Assembly (NCBI GenBank): GCA_000402295.1
Contig: AQRW01000075.1
Coordinates: forward strand, 1 to 7,779
Direction: 5' to 3'
Source of the DNA: Candidatus Aerophobus profundus SCGC AAA252-L23
GTDB lineage: Bacteria; Aerophobota; Aerophobia; Aerophobales; Aerophobaceae
Length of the DNA: 7,779 nt
Shown: positions 1 through 5,980 of the stretch, in pieces
Numbering within the stretch: the first letter of the stretch is position 1
How the letters are laid out: every line of letters begins with the position of its first letter
The notes under the pieces: model-generated
Seen by the model: the letters and a program-made list of their open reading frames with translations, nothing else
Told to the model about the DNA's origin: nothing
Databases searched by the model: none
Program-made: the position numbers and the translations under genes

Positions 1-43
1 CCCTTTTTTCTTTATCTATAATGTTCTCCCGGAATTCTTTCAT
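1..43 (-). CDS. 5' end of an unidentified leftward gene (partial)
   Basis: An ATG at 43-41 on the minus strand opens a frame that runs off the left edge without a stop and reads MKEFRENIIDKEKR. The string is charged and soluble-looking. A near-consensus leftward promoter (84-111) lies just upstream and would start RNA near 77, which supports a real gene. The frame has a stop (TAA) about 36 nt upstream of the ATG, so this ATG is the only normal start in that stretch. Weak point: the purine-rich GGAAG and AAAAGG stretches that could serve as Shine-Dalgarno lie 16 nt or more from the ATG. Fourteen residues are too few to name a family. Confidence 0.45.
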   Translation of the reverse strand, partial: MKEFRENIIDKEKR

Positions 44-83
44 AAAACTTTTGACACTACCTTTTACTTCCTTTCCCGCTTAC

Positions 84-111
84 TTTATACCTTATTTTCC
101 CGACTTGTCAA
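84..111 (-). promoter_or_regulatory. Leftward sigma-70-type promoter
   Basis: Read on the minus strand, a perfect -35 box TTGACA (111-106) is followed by a 16-nt spacer and a -10 box TATAAA (89-84), five of six matches to TATAAT. Transcription would begin near 77 and enter the open frame that starts at 43. It is divergent from the nuclease promoter at 193-220, about 80 bp away. Confidence 0.6.
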
Positions 112-192
112 TTTGTTGTTCCACAATGATGTTTGGCTATTTTTAGAGTCCATATACAGATTTAAGTAAGGCTCTTTCTGAAGAAAAACAAT

Positions 193-220
193 TTGACCAT
201 TCCTCAATTTCCAGTAAAAT
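193..220 (+). promoter_or_regulatory. Sigma-70-type promoter of the nuclease gene
   Basis: TTGACC (193-198, five of six matches to the -35 consensus) is followed by 16 nt and TAAAAT (215-220, five of six matches to the -10 consensus). RNA would start near 227 and give a leader of about 38 nt before the TTG start at 265. An A-rich stretch lies just upstream of the -35 box. The spacer contains the left arm (201-212) of a perfect 12-bp inverted repeat whose other arm covers the start codon, so a regulator could act here. Confidence 0.6.
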
Positions 221-271
221 GAACACAGTGATAATTTAGATGTTCGGCTTTAGTGGAGGGGAAATTGAGGA
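201..271. repeat. Perfect 12-bp inverted repeat spanning promoter and start codon
   Basis: TCCTCAATTTCC (201-212) is the exact reverse complement of GGAAATTGAGGA (260-271); the centres are about 59 bp apart. The left arm fills the spacer between -35 and -10. The right arm begins at the last bases of the Shine-Dalgarno stretch and includes the TTG start codon. RNA starting at the local promoter (about 227) lacks the left arm. RNA arriving from further upstream would contain both arms and could fold the start region into a hairpin. Confidence 0.6.
255..259 (+). promoter_or_regulatory. Shine-Dalgarno that selects the TTG start at 265
   Basis: GGAGG sits 5 nt before TTG 265. The upstream in-frame GTG at 253 overlaps this ribosome-binding site and has no site of its own, so TTG 265 is the better start. 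It also places a basic n-region (MRR) directly before the hydrophobic signal sequence. Confidence 0.65.
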
Positions 272-1026
272 GATTATTATCTGGTTTAGTTATTTTATTA
301 GTCCAGTATATTTTATTGGCAGGTGCTGCCTTAGCTGGAAACATAGTGATAAACGAATTCGATCTGAACCCGGCGGGGAAAGATGCCGGCAATGAGTGGA
401 TTGTGCTCTACAACCCAACTGAAGTTGAGGTAGACATAGGCAACTGGACTTTGGAGACTACCCAGGGAGAAAAAGTAACTGTTATAATATCCCAAGGTAT
501 TGCAATACCTCCCAAAGGTTATTGGACTTATATTTACGAGAAACAATGGTTGGATAACAAAGATGAGTTGATTGTACTAAGAGATACAAAAGACATAGAA
601 GTAGATAAGACACTGATGGCCGGCGACACAGACGATGATAATCGCTACTGGACAAGGTATCCGGATGGCTTAGATACAAATTCAGACTCGGATTGGCAGT
701 TCAGAGAGCGTGTATTATCAAAAGGGGTAGTAAGAAGTGGAAGGGTTAATCATGTGGAGGATGGTGATACAATAGATATTATTTTTGCTCCTGAAAATAA
801 GGATGTCCGCGGTATTCAACGTATACGGCTTGTGGGTATAGATGCGCCAGAGTTAGCGGCAACAGAGGGTAGGAAAGTTAAAGAACTTGTTGAAAAAATG
901 TGTTTAGGAAAAGTTGTTAAACTTGAGGTAGATGATAAAGGACAGTATGATAAATACTACAGAATATTAGCGGTTCTTTACATTAATGGACTCAACTTAA
1001 ATTCTTATTTACTAAGAGAAAGATAA
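265..1026 (+). CDS. Secreted lamin-tail domain / staphylococcal nuclease-like protein, C-terminally short
   Basis: A 253-residue exported protein, counted from TTG 265. Residues 1-24 form a signal peptide (MRR, hydrophobic core, ALA cleavage site). Residues about 26-130 resemble a lamin-tail domain (NIVINEFDLNP, then NEWIVLYNP and IGNWTL), an Ig-like fold often linked to secreted nucleases. Residues about 157-253 match the staphylococcal nuclease fold: DGDT (Asp168), RLVGIDAPE (Arg188, Asp193, Glu196) and DKYYR (Arg233), which correspond to Asp21, Arg35, Asp40, Glu43 and Arg87 of the classic enzyme. Such enzymes cleave DNA and RNA with calcium. The protein ends at LLRER, near position 107 of the classic enzyme, so the C-terminal helix region of about 40 residues is missing and three TAA codons follow in tandem. 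It may be weakly folded, inactive or a decaying gene. Base use looks more A/T-rich than its neighbours, and it stands alone on its strand, so acquisition by transfer is possible. Domain assignment is firm; activity is uncertain. Confidence 0.85.
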   Translation: MRRLLSGLVILLVQYILLAGAALAGNIVINEFDLNPAGKDAGNEWIVLYNPTEVEVDIGNWTLETTQGEKVTVIISQGIAIPPKGYWTYIYEKQWLDNKDELIVLRDTKDIEVDKTLMAGDTDDDNRYWTRYPDGLDTNSDSDWQFRERVLSKGVVRSGRVNHVEDGDTIDIIFAPENKDVRGIQRIRLVGIDAPELAATEGRKVKELVEKMCLGKVVKLEVDDKGQYDKYYRILAVLYINGLNLNSYLLRER

Positions 1027-1035
1027 TAATAAAAC

Positions 1036-1071
1036 AGAGTAAATGTGGATCTCCTGACTCACCTTTACTCT
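1036..1071. terminator. Hairpin between convergent genes, probable terminator
   Basis: AGAGTAAA (1036-1043) pairs perfectly with TTTACTCT (1064-1071). After one T/C mismatch, three further pairs extend the stem (1045-1047 with 1060-1062). On the minus strand the hairpin begins 2 nt after the stop of the oxidoreductase gene and is followed by GTTTTATTATTAT, a U-rich tail. That makes it a fair intrinsic terminator for the minus operon. For the plus-strand nuclease gene the tail (AACTATTCTTCTTTA) is weaker. Confidence 0.5.
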
Positions 1072-1073
1072 AA

Positions 1074-1811
1074 CTATTCTTCTTTAATTACCCCCAGGGG
1101 GAAATAAGGAATCATATTTTCCTCCAGCCATTCGAGGGCTTTTAGGGGAGAAAGACGCCAGGCAGTGGGGCAGGGAGAAAGAATCTCCACCAAGGAAAAT
1201 TTCTTTTTCTCTATTTGAGTAAGAAATGACTTCTTAATTGCTCGTCTGGTTTTGCTGATATTCGCCGGGCTATTCAGGGCTATCCTTTCCAAATACACTG
1301 CCCCGGGCAGAGAAGAAAGAAGCTCGCATACCCTCAAAGGATAACCAGCTTCACTGGCATCTCGACCAAAGGGCGAAGTAGTGGTTTTCTGACCCAGAAG
1401 AGTAGTAGGAGCCATCTGTCCTCCCGTCATTCCATAGATGGCATTATTAATAAAGAAAATATTGATAGCCTCACCTCTGGACGCCGCGTGAATAGTCTCC
1501 GCAATTCCTATGGCGGCCAGGTCTCCATCACCCTGGTAGGTGAAGACAATTTTATCCGGATGAACTCGCTTAATTCCGCTGGCTACGGCAGGAGCCCGGC
1601 CATGAGCTACTTCCACCATATCAAAATCAAAATAGTCATAAGCTATTACTGAACAGCCCACCGGGCAGATTCCAATGATATCTTCCTGAAGTCCAAGCTC
1701 ATCAATAACTTCACAAATAAGACGGTGGACAATTCCGTGACCACACCCTGGACAATAATGGAGGGGTTTGTCAGTCATAGATCGGGGTCGAGAAATCTTG
1801 ACTTTGGTCAT
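1074..1811 (-). CDS. 2-oxoacid:ferredoxin oxidoreductase, beta (thiamine diphosphate) subunit
   Basis: A 245-residue cytoplasmic subunit that binds thiamine diphosphate and one [4Fe-4S] cluster in the oxidative decarboxylation of a 2-oxoacid to its acyl-CoA, reducing ferredoxin. The CPGCGHG motif carries Cys20 and Cys23; Cys53 (in GCS) and Cys214 (in SPCPT) complete the expected cluster ligands. GDGD (94-97) to NN (122-123) is the cofactor motif, followed by YGMTGGQ and APTT. The GMTGGQ/APTT block and the YFPLG tail resemble the 2-oxoisovalerate or 2-oxoglutarate (VorA/KorB) type more than pyruvate PorB; the substrate is not fixed by sequence. Start: ATG 1811 overlaps the upstream lipoprotein stop as ATGA, with GGAAGG 9 nt before it. 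An in-frame GTG at 1820 has that site directly against it and is less likely. No alpha, gamma or ferredoxin-like subunit is beside it, which is unusual. Confidence 0.9.
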   Translation of the reverse strand: MTKVKISRPRSMTDKPLHYCPGCGHGIVHRLICEVIDELGLQEDIIGICPVGCSVIAYDYFDFDMVEVAHGRAPAVASGIKRVHPDKIVFTYQGDGDLAAIGIAETIHAASRGEAINIFFINNAIYGMTGGQMAPTTLLGQKTTTSPFGRDASEAGYPLRVCELLSSLPGAVYLERIALNSPANISKTRRAIKKSFLTQIEKKKFSLVEILSPCPTAWRLSPLKALEWLEENMIPYFPLGVIKEE

Positions 1812-2314
1812 CTCTGCCACCCTTCCAAGGCTAGATTAACCAGATCCTGGCTAATCTTCTCGCAAACCCTCCCAATAGCTTCATTCTCCGTCTGGATTCC
1901 TTTCTCTTCAAGAGCTGAATAGACTACCGCTTCCTCAATTCTTTCTTTCCAATACACTTGTTTCTCCTGAGGTGTGCTTAAGTTAGCCTGAACCACCATC
2001 CTGACCCGATACTCCTTAACACCTTCCGCCACCTCAGCTAAAGGTTCCTTTAAGTATTGAGTAATCACCCCCCGGAGAATCAGATCAGCTCTATCCAAAG
2101 AAACAATGACGAAACGGGTGCGCAGATGAAATTGCTCAATTACTTCCTGGCTGAGCACGTCTTCCAGCCCCGGCTGATAGGTATGATTGACAAAAACGGG
2201 AATGGCTATTTTGGAATCGACTGGAGGAAGAAGCTGTTGTGGCTGAAACTGACAACCTGAAATAATCAAAATTAGCCCCAGGGCCAGGATAATTCTTATT
2301 CCCTTTTCCTTCAT
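1808..2314 (-). CDS. lptE: LptE-like outer-membrane LPS-assembly lipoprotein
   Basis: A 168-residue lipoprotein. The signal peptide ends in a lipobox, IISGC, with Cys21 as the predicted lipidated residue. The mature part fits the LptE family pattern: IAIPVFVNHTYQPGLE (36-51), then a helix leading to RTRFVIVS, ADLILRGVI, a YRVRMVV strand, a Trp-containing strand and a C-terminal helix with AIGRVCEKISQDLV. LptE plugs the LptD beta-barrel and helps insert lipopolysaccharide in the outer membrane, so a diderm cell is implied. Start: ATG 2314 has AAGGAG 7 nt upstream and gives a compact signal peptide; an in-frame ATG at 2341 would add nine charged residues and lacks a good site. The usual neighbours (leuS, holA) are absent. 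It is instead translationally coupled to the oxidoreductase subunit. The family is divergent, so the name rests on pattern and length. Confidence 0.75.
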   Translation of the reverse strand: MKEKGIRIILALGLILIISGCQFQPQQLLPPVDSKIAIPVFVNHTYQPGLEDVLSQEVIEQFHLRTRFVIVSLDRADLILRGVITQYLKEPLAEVAEGVKEYRVRMVVQANLSTPQEKQVYWKERIEEAVVYSALEEKGIQTENEAIGRVCEKISQDLVNLALEGWQR

Positions 2315-2321
2315 CAACTCT

Positions 2322-2327
2322 CTCCTT
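2322..2327 (-). promoter_or_regulatory. Shine-Dalgarno that selects the lipoprotein start at 2314
   Basis: AAGGAG on the minus strand ends 7 nt before ATG 2314. This supports the internal methionine over the ATG at 2341, which lies upstream of the site. Confidence 0.7.
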
Positions 2328-2386
2328 TTTCTATCCTGCATCCTCTGACGTCAGGTAAAAACTTGTAATAGTTTAGATTTCCTAGA

Positions 2387-2429
2387 GGTAGCCGCAAGTT
2401 TTAGGTTGCGCAAATAAACTCAGGCTACC
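2387..2429 (+). repeat. REP-like palindromic element A with GGTAGCC/GGCTACC ends
   Basis: GGTAGCC (2387-2393) and its reverse complement GGCTACC (2423-2429) bracket a 43-bp unit. Inside, CGCAA (2393-2397) and TTGCG (2406-2410) form a small hairpin around GTTTTAGG. The intergenic stretch 2342-2640 otherwise holds elements B-D and a terminator, and no gene. A promoter for the downstream lipoprotein gene must lie here, but only a weak pair (TTGCGG at 2397-2392, TAAACT at 2375-2370) is visible. Confidence 0.5.
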
Positions 2430-2443
2430 GAATCACCATAGAA

Positions 2444-2464
2444 GAGCTAAAATCGGCGGCTACC
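2444..2464 (-). repeat. REP-like element B, degenerate half-unit
   Basis: GAGCTAAAATCGGCGGCTACC ends in the same GGCTACC (2458-2464), preceded by GC, as element D. It also shares the CTAAAA core. It lies in the opposite orientation to the left end of element A and lacks a matching GGTAGCC partner arm. Confidence 0.4.
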
Positions 2465-2479
2465 CAAGCTCACTTCTCT

Positions 2480-2497
2480 GGGAGGCTAAAGCCTCCC
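2480..2497. repeat. REP-like element C, perfect 7-bp hairpin
   Basis: GGGAGGC (2480-2486) and GCCTCCC (2491-2497) form a perfect stem with loop TAAA. The core GGCTAAAGCC is the palindromic version of the core of element D (GGCTAAAAGCC). No T-run follows on either strand, so it is a repeat element rather than a normal intrinsic terminator. Confidence 0.55.
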
Positions 2498-2530
2498 CTA
2501 CACGGGGGCCGCAATGACACACTGACGAAC

Positions 2531-2554
2531 GTCGGCTAAAAGCCTGCGGCTACC
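2531..2554 (-). repeat. REP-like element D
   Basis: GGCT (2534-2537) and AGCC (2541-2544) pair around AAA, and the unit closes with TGCGGCTACC (2545-2554). Its reverse complement begins GGTAGCCGC, as element A does, so A and D are inverted copies of one family. Confidence 0.5.
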
Positions 2555-2566
2555 ACTGTCCAGACT

Positions 2567-2608
2567 AAAAAAGGTTCCCCTTGAGACATCCCAAACCCCC
2601 TGAACCTT
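2567..2608 (-). terminator. Rho-independent terminator of the slipin operon
   Basis: On the minus strand AAGGTTC (2608-2602) pairs with GAACCTT (2577-2571), and the run continues to six T's (2572-2567). The 24-nt loop can form a second short stem (TTGGG with CTCAA). It lies 32 nt after the slipin stop and separates the recJ-to-slipin operon from the lipoprotein/oxidoreductase pair. Confidence 0.7.
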
Positions 2609-2640
2609 ACTTTTCAGGGAAACTTACCTGTTACAAAAAC

Positions 2641-3405
2641 TTAGCTCCCTTTCTCCTTAAAAGCAGTGGATAGCTTGGCAAAGGCATCCATAAAGTTTAT
2701 GGGCAAGGGGAAAACGATAGTAGAGTTTTGCTCGGTGGCAATATCAGAAAGAGTTTGCAAATAGCGAAGTTGAATCGCTTGGGGAAACTTACCCAGGATT
2801 TCCGCGGCTTGAGAAAGCTTTTCCGCGGCCTGAAATTCTCCCTGAGCATTAATAACCTTAGCTCTTCTCTCTCGCTCCACTTCAGCCTGCCTGGCCATAG
2901 CCCGCTTCATCGTATCGGGAATCTCGATTTCCTTAATTTCCACTACACTTACTTTAATCCCCCAGGGATCAGTTTGTTGATCAATGATAGTCTGGAGGCT
3001 TTCATTAAACTTCTCCCTTTGAGAAAGAAGTTCATCGAGTTCAGCTTCTCCCACTATTCCTCTTAGGGTGGTCTGAGCTATTTGCAGTGTGGCAAAGCGG
3101 AAGTCTTGGACCTCCACTATCGCCTTGGTCGGGTCAATAATCCGGAAATATACTACCGCATTGACTTTGACCGGTACATTATCCTTGGTAATAACCTCCT
3201 GGGGAGCCACATCAAAATTCGTGGTCCGCAGACTCACTTTCACCATCCGATCCACAATGGGAATGAGAAAGAAAAGACCGGGTCCCTTGGCTCCTACCAG
3301 TCTTCCCAATCTAAAAATAACTCCCCTTTCGTATTCAGTAACTACCCGAATAGCTGCCATCAAAATGATTATCACAATAACCGCCAGAAAAATAATTAAT
3401 CCCAT
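2641..3405 (-). CDS. Slipin (stomatin-like SPFH/band 7 membrane protein)
   Basis: A 254-residue membrane-anchored scaffold protein of the prokaryotic stomatin (slipin) family. Residues 1-20 are a single hydrophobic anchor. The SPFH domain follows at about 24-185 (EYERGVIFRLGR, GPGLFFLIPIVD, DNVPVKVNAVVYFRI, LRGIVGEAELDELLSQRE). An Arg/Glu/Ala-rich helix that should form a coiled coil covers about 165-205. A hydrophobic C-terminal segment, STIVFPLPI (228-236), corresponds to the region that the partner NfeD protease cleaves in the archaeal PH1511/PH1510 pair. The start codon is 4 nt after the nfeD stop, and its GGAGG lies within the last nfeD codons, so the two are almost certainly translated together. 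Such pairs are thought to organise membrane microdomains and protein quality control. It is the last gene of the operon. Confidence 0.93.
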   Translation of the reverse strand: MGLIIFLAVIVIIILMAAIRVVTEYERGVIFRLGRLVGAKGPGLFFLIPIVDRMVKVSLRTTNFDVAPQEVITKDNVPVKVNAVVYFRIIDPTKAIVEVQDFRFATLQIAQTTLRGIVGEAELDELLSQREKFNESLQTIIDQQTDPWGIKVSVVEIKEIEIPDTMKRAMARQAEVERERRAKVINAQGEFQAAEKLSQAAEILGKFPQAIQLRYLQTLSDIATEQNSTIVFPLPINFMDAFAKLSTAFKEKGS

Positions 3406-3409
3406 ATTC

Positions 3410-4750
3410 TCACACCTCCTTTTTCTTTACCATTAACTTCATTCCTTCCACCCTAATCACCTCCACTTCCTCTCCTTTTTTTATGGGATGTTCAGGAAAC
3501 TGGTTAACGGCATTCCAAATTTCCCCGTGAATCTGAATTTTCCCTTTGGGGTCAAGGTCACCTCTGGTTATTCCTACGGAACCAACCATTCCTTCCTCAC
3601 CAGTAACTGGCTTTTTAAACTGGGCTCTAATAGCATATCCCACAATAAAAACAAAAATCAGAGCAGTAACAATAACCACCGTAATAATATACTCCCAGGA
3701 AATAGTAATGTAAATAGCTGAAGGCTCGATAAGCATAAAAGAACCCAGAGTGAGAGATATTATCCCCCCAATGGTCAGGGCTCCGTAAGAGAGAACCTTT
3801 ATCTCCAGAACAAAGAGAATAACAGCTAAAATAATCAATAATAAACCAACTAAATTGAACGGCAAAATCTGAAGAGCAAAAAAGGAAAGTATCAAGGAAA
3901 TGCTCCCGGCTATACCGGGCAGAAACACTCCTGGATGAAAAAACTCCAGAATAATCCCCCAAATTCCCACCATCAGAAGAATATAGGCTAAGTTAGGATC
4001 GGCTAGCTTCTGGAGAAATTTCTGCTTAAAACTAATCCCGATGTACTCCTGAGGAGCCCCCCGAGTATGGAGAATAAAGCTCTTACCACTAATTTTTACT
4101 TCCCCTCCTTCCAGTTGACTTAGCAAATCGGAAATATCTTCCGCCACCAGATCAACTACTCCTATCTCCTGAGCCTTCCGGGCTGTTATGGAAACACTTT
4201 CTCTGACCGCTTTCTCCGCCCATTCTTCGTTTCTTGCCCGCCGCTGGGCAATTGACTTAATGTAGGCGGCCGCGTCATTGATTACTTTTTCCTCCATAGC
4301 CCCACTCAAGCCTCCACCAAGAGATACCGGATGAGCTGCTCCAATATTAGTTCCCGGTGCCATAGCGGCAATATGAGCGGCCAGGGTAATGAAAACTCCG
4401 GCTGAGGCGGACCGCCCTCCTCGCGGATAAACATAGACTATTATGGGCAAGGGGCTACTCAGAATGTCCTTTACCATTTGTCTCATAGATTGGTCCAGAC
4501 CTCCCGGGGTATCAAGCTCGATAATTAGACATTGGGCTTTTCTCTTCACCACCATCTCAATAGCCTTGGAAAGTCGATCTGCCGTTATAGGACTAATGGT
4601 CCCCTGGATTTTCAAAATCTGCACCACCGCCAGAGACTGAGGCAGAGCCGGTGGGGTAAGTAAGAAAAAAACTCCCAGACAAATTGCCCATGAGAGGAAA
4701 GATAATCTCCTGAACTTGATGCTTCTACGATAAGCTCTAAAATGCCTCAT
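3410..4750 (-). CDS. nfeD: NfeD-family membrane serine protease (long form, ClpP-like)
   Basis: A 446-residue long-form NfeD protein. A signal sequence covers about residues 17-38. A ClpP-like serine protease domain follows: LDTPGG (about 80), RSASAG with catalytic Ser116, APGTNIGAAHP, and AYIKSIAQRR with Lys165. Ser and Lys match the Ser97/Lys138 dyad of archaeal PH1510. Five membrane segments lie at about 255-271, 275-296, 300-317, 324-341 and 354-374. The C-terminal part, about 380-446, is the NfeD OB-fold (GMVGSVGI, GKIQIHGEIWNA, EVEVIRVEGMKLMV). It likely clips the C-terminus of the slipin encoded directly downstream. Start: ATG 4750 has GAGGG 9 nt upstream; ATG 4759 is in frame but that site touches it. 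The gene begins 27 nt after the coaBC stop. Confidence 0.92.
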   Translation of the reverse strand: MRHFRAYRRSIKFRRLSFLSWAICLGVFFLLTPPALPQSLAVVQILKIQGTISPITADRLSKAIEMVVKRKAQCLIIELDTPGGLDQSMRQMVKDILSSPLPIIVYVYPRGGRSASAGVFITLAAHIAAMAPGTNIGAAHPVSLGGGLSGAMEEKVINDAAAYIKSIAQRRARNEEWAEKAVRESVSITARKAQEIGVVDLVAEDISDLLSQLEGGEVKISGKSFILHTRGAPQEYIGISFKQKFLQKLADPNLAYILLMVGIWGIILEFFHPGVFLPGIAGSISLILSFFALQILPFNLVGLLLIILAVILFVLEIKVLSYGALTIGGIISLTLGSFMLIEPSAIYITISWEYIITVVIVTALIFVFIVGYAIRAQFKKPVTGEEGMVGSVGITRGDLDPKGKIQIHGEIWNAVNQFPEHPIKKGEEVEVIRVEGMKLMVKKKEV

Positions 4751-4777
4751 CACTATCATCCCTCTTGGCTAAAAACA

Positions 4778-5980
4778 TTAGCGCATAAGTTCTTTAATCT
4801 TGTCCCAGATTATCCTGGCCAGTTCTCTCTTGTTCATCCGGGGAAGACTCACCTGTTCCCCTTTACGATCAATCAAAAGAGCAATGTTGGTATCCACCTC
4901 AAACCCTGCCCCCGGCTGGCTAAGATCATTGGCCACCACCAGATCCAGATTTTTATCCCTTAGCTTTCTTCTGGCTTCCTTTTCTAAACTTTCTGTCTCG
5001 GCACAGAAGCCAACCAAAATTCTCTTCTCTTTCTTTTTCCCCAATTCCTTAAGAATATCCTTGGTCTTTCTTAGTTCCAGGATGAGCTTCTCTTTGGCCC
5101 CTTTCTTGATCTTCCCTTGAGTCTGGTAGCCAGGGCAAAAATCGGCCACTGCTGCCGCCATAATTACCCCATCACTCCCCCTAAATTCCTCCAAAACCCG
5201 TGATCCCATCTGAGCAGCCGTTTCCACCTTCACTACCCTCATTCCTGGGGGACTGGCCAGAGAGGTCGGACCACTAATGAGGATAATTCGAGCTCCTCGT
5301 TCTCTTCCTTCTTCCGCCAGAGCATAACCCATCTTTCCACTGGAATAATTACTGATGAAGCGAACCTTGTCCATTGGTTCTCGGGTTGGACCAGCCGTCA
5401 CTAAAAAGGTTTTATCGGAAAAATCTTTCGGGAGAGAAAAAATTCTCTCAATGGATTCTACAATTTTGAGCGGCTCGGCCATACGGCCAATTCCTTTTCC
5501 ACCACAGGCCAGGTCCCCTTTTTCAGGACCAACAAATCTATAACCTAATTCTTTGAGTTTAACCACATTTTCCTGGACAATAGGATTAAGATACATTCGG
5601 TTGTTCATAGCCGGAGCAATTATCACGGGAGCTTGGGCAGCCATTACGGCAGTAGTAAGCAGATCATCGGCTACTCCGGCAGCAATTTTACCTATAAAAT
5701 TAGCACTGGCGGGAGCAATAAGAAAAAGATCACCCCGAGAGGAAAGATCAAGATGAGAAAGCTCACTCTCTCTTTTTCCGAATAAATGCCAAGAAACTTC
5801 TTCTCCGGCCAGGCAAGCAAAGGTTCGAGGATGAACAAAATAAGTGGCTGCTTTGGTCATCAAGGGAAAAACTCGCGCTCCTCTTTTTTTCAAAAGACGA
5901 ACGATCTCCCCCGCTCGGTAAGCAGCAATACTTCCGCATATCCCTAAAAGAACGTTTTTTTCTTTTAGAGTAAGGCTCAT
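4778..5980 (-). CDS. coaBC: Bifunctional phosphopantothenoylcysteine decarboxylase / phosphopantothenate-cysteine ligase
   Basis: A 400-residue cytoplasmic enzyme (Dfp) for two steps of coenzyme A synthesis: joining 4'-phosphopantothenate to cysteine with CTP, then decarboxylating the product to 4'-phosphopantetheine using FMN. The N-terminal CoaC part (1-180) shows GICGSIAAY, the catalytic His76 in LSHLDLS, PAMN (123-126) and the essential Cys159 in LACGGKGIGRM. The C-terminal CoaB part (190-400) shows TAGPTREPMDKVRFISN with Asn211, SSGKMGYALA, AAAVADF, the KIKK lysine (Lys290) and VGFCAET. All key residues are present and the length is normal. The start ATG overlaps the stop of the hydrolase gene as ATGA (5977-5980), with AGGAGG 8 nt before it, so translation is coupled. 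Confidence 0.97.
   Translation of the reverse strand: MSLTLKEKNVLLGICGSIAAYRAGEIVRLLKKRGARVFPLMTKAATYFVHPRTFACLAGEEVSWHLFGKRESELSHLDLSSRGDLFLIAPASANFIGKIAAGVADDLLTTAVMAAQAPVIIAPAMNNRMYLNPIVQENVVKLKELGYRFVGPEKGDLACGGKGIGRMAEPLKIVESIERIFSLPKDFSDKTFLVTAGPTREPMDKVRFISNYSSGKMGYALAEEGRERGARIILISGPTSLASPPGMRVVKVETAAQMGSRVLEEFRGSDGVIMAAAVADFCPGYQTQGKIKKGAKEKLILELRKTKDILKELGKKKEKRILVGFCAETESLEKEARRKLRDKNLDLVVANDLSQPGAGFEVDTNIALLIDRKGEQVSLPRMNKRELARIIWDKIKELMR

Noticed and set aside
51..56. TTGACA on the plus strand as a -35 box
   Set aside because: No fitting -10 box lies 15-19 nt downstream; the next AT-rich hexamers are too far away.
253..255. GTG 253 as the nuclease start
   Set aside because: It lies in the Shine-Dalgarno stretch itself; TTG 265 has GGAGG at 5 nt and gives a cleaner signal peptide.
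240..393. ATG 240 frame on the plus strand (about 50 codons) as an alternative start or small gene
   Set aside because: It overlaps the signal-peptide region of the nuclease gene in another frame, has no Shine-Dalgarno and no protein-like pattern.
1010..1073. A simple frameshift explaining the short nuclease
   Set aside because: I checked the bases after the stop and saw no continuation of the nuclease C-terminus before the terminator hairpin, so there is no room for the missing part.
2345..2354. CTGACGTCAG, a 10-bp palindrome upstream of the lipoprotein gene, as an operator
   Set aside because: Palindromes of this length are expected several times by chance in 7.8 kb, and no second copy or clear promoter is nearby.
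2370..2397. Promoter TTGCGG-16-TAAACT for the lipoprotein gene
   Set aside because: Only three of six and four of six matches to consensus; too weak to list as a feature, and the -35 lies in repeat A.
2387..2554. CRISPR array
   Set aside because: The elements vary in sequence and orientation, and the spacing is irregular; they are palindromic repeats, not direct repeats with spacers.
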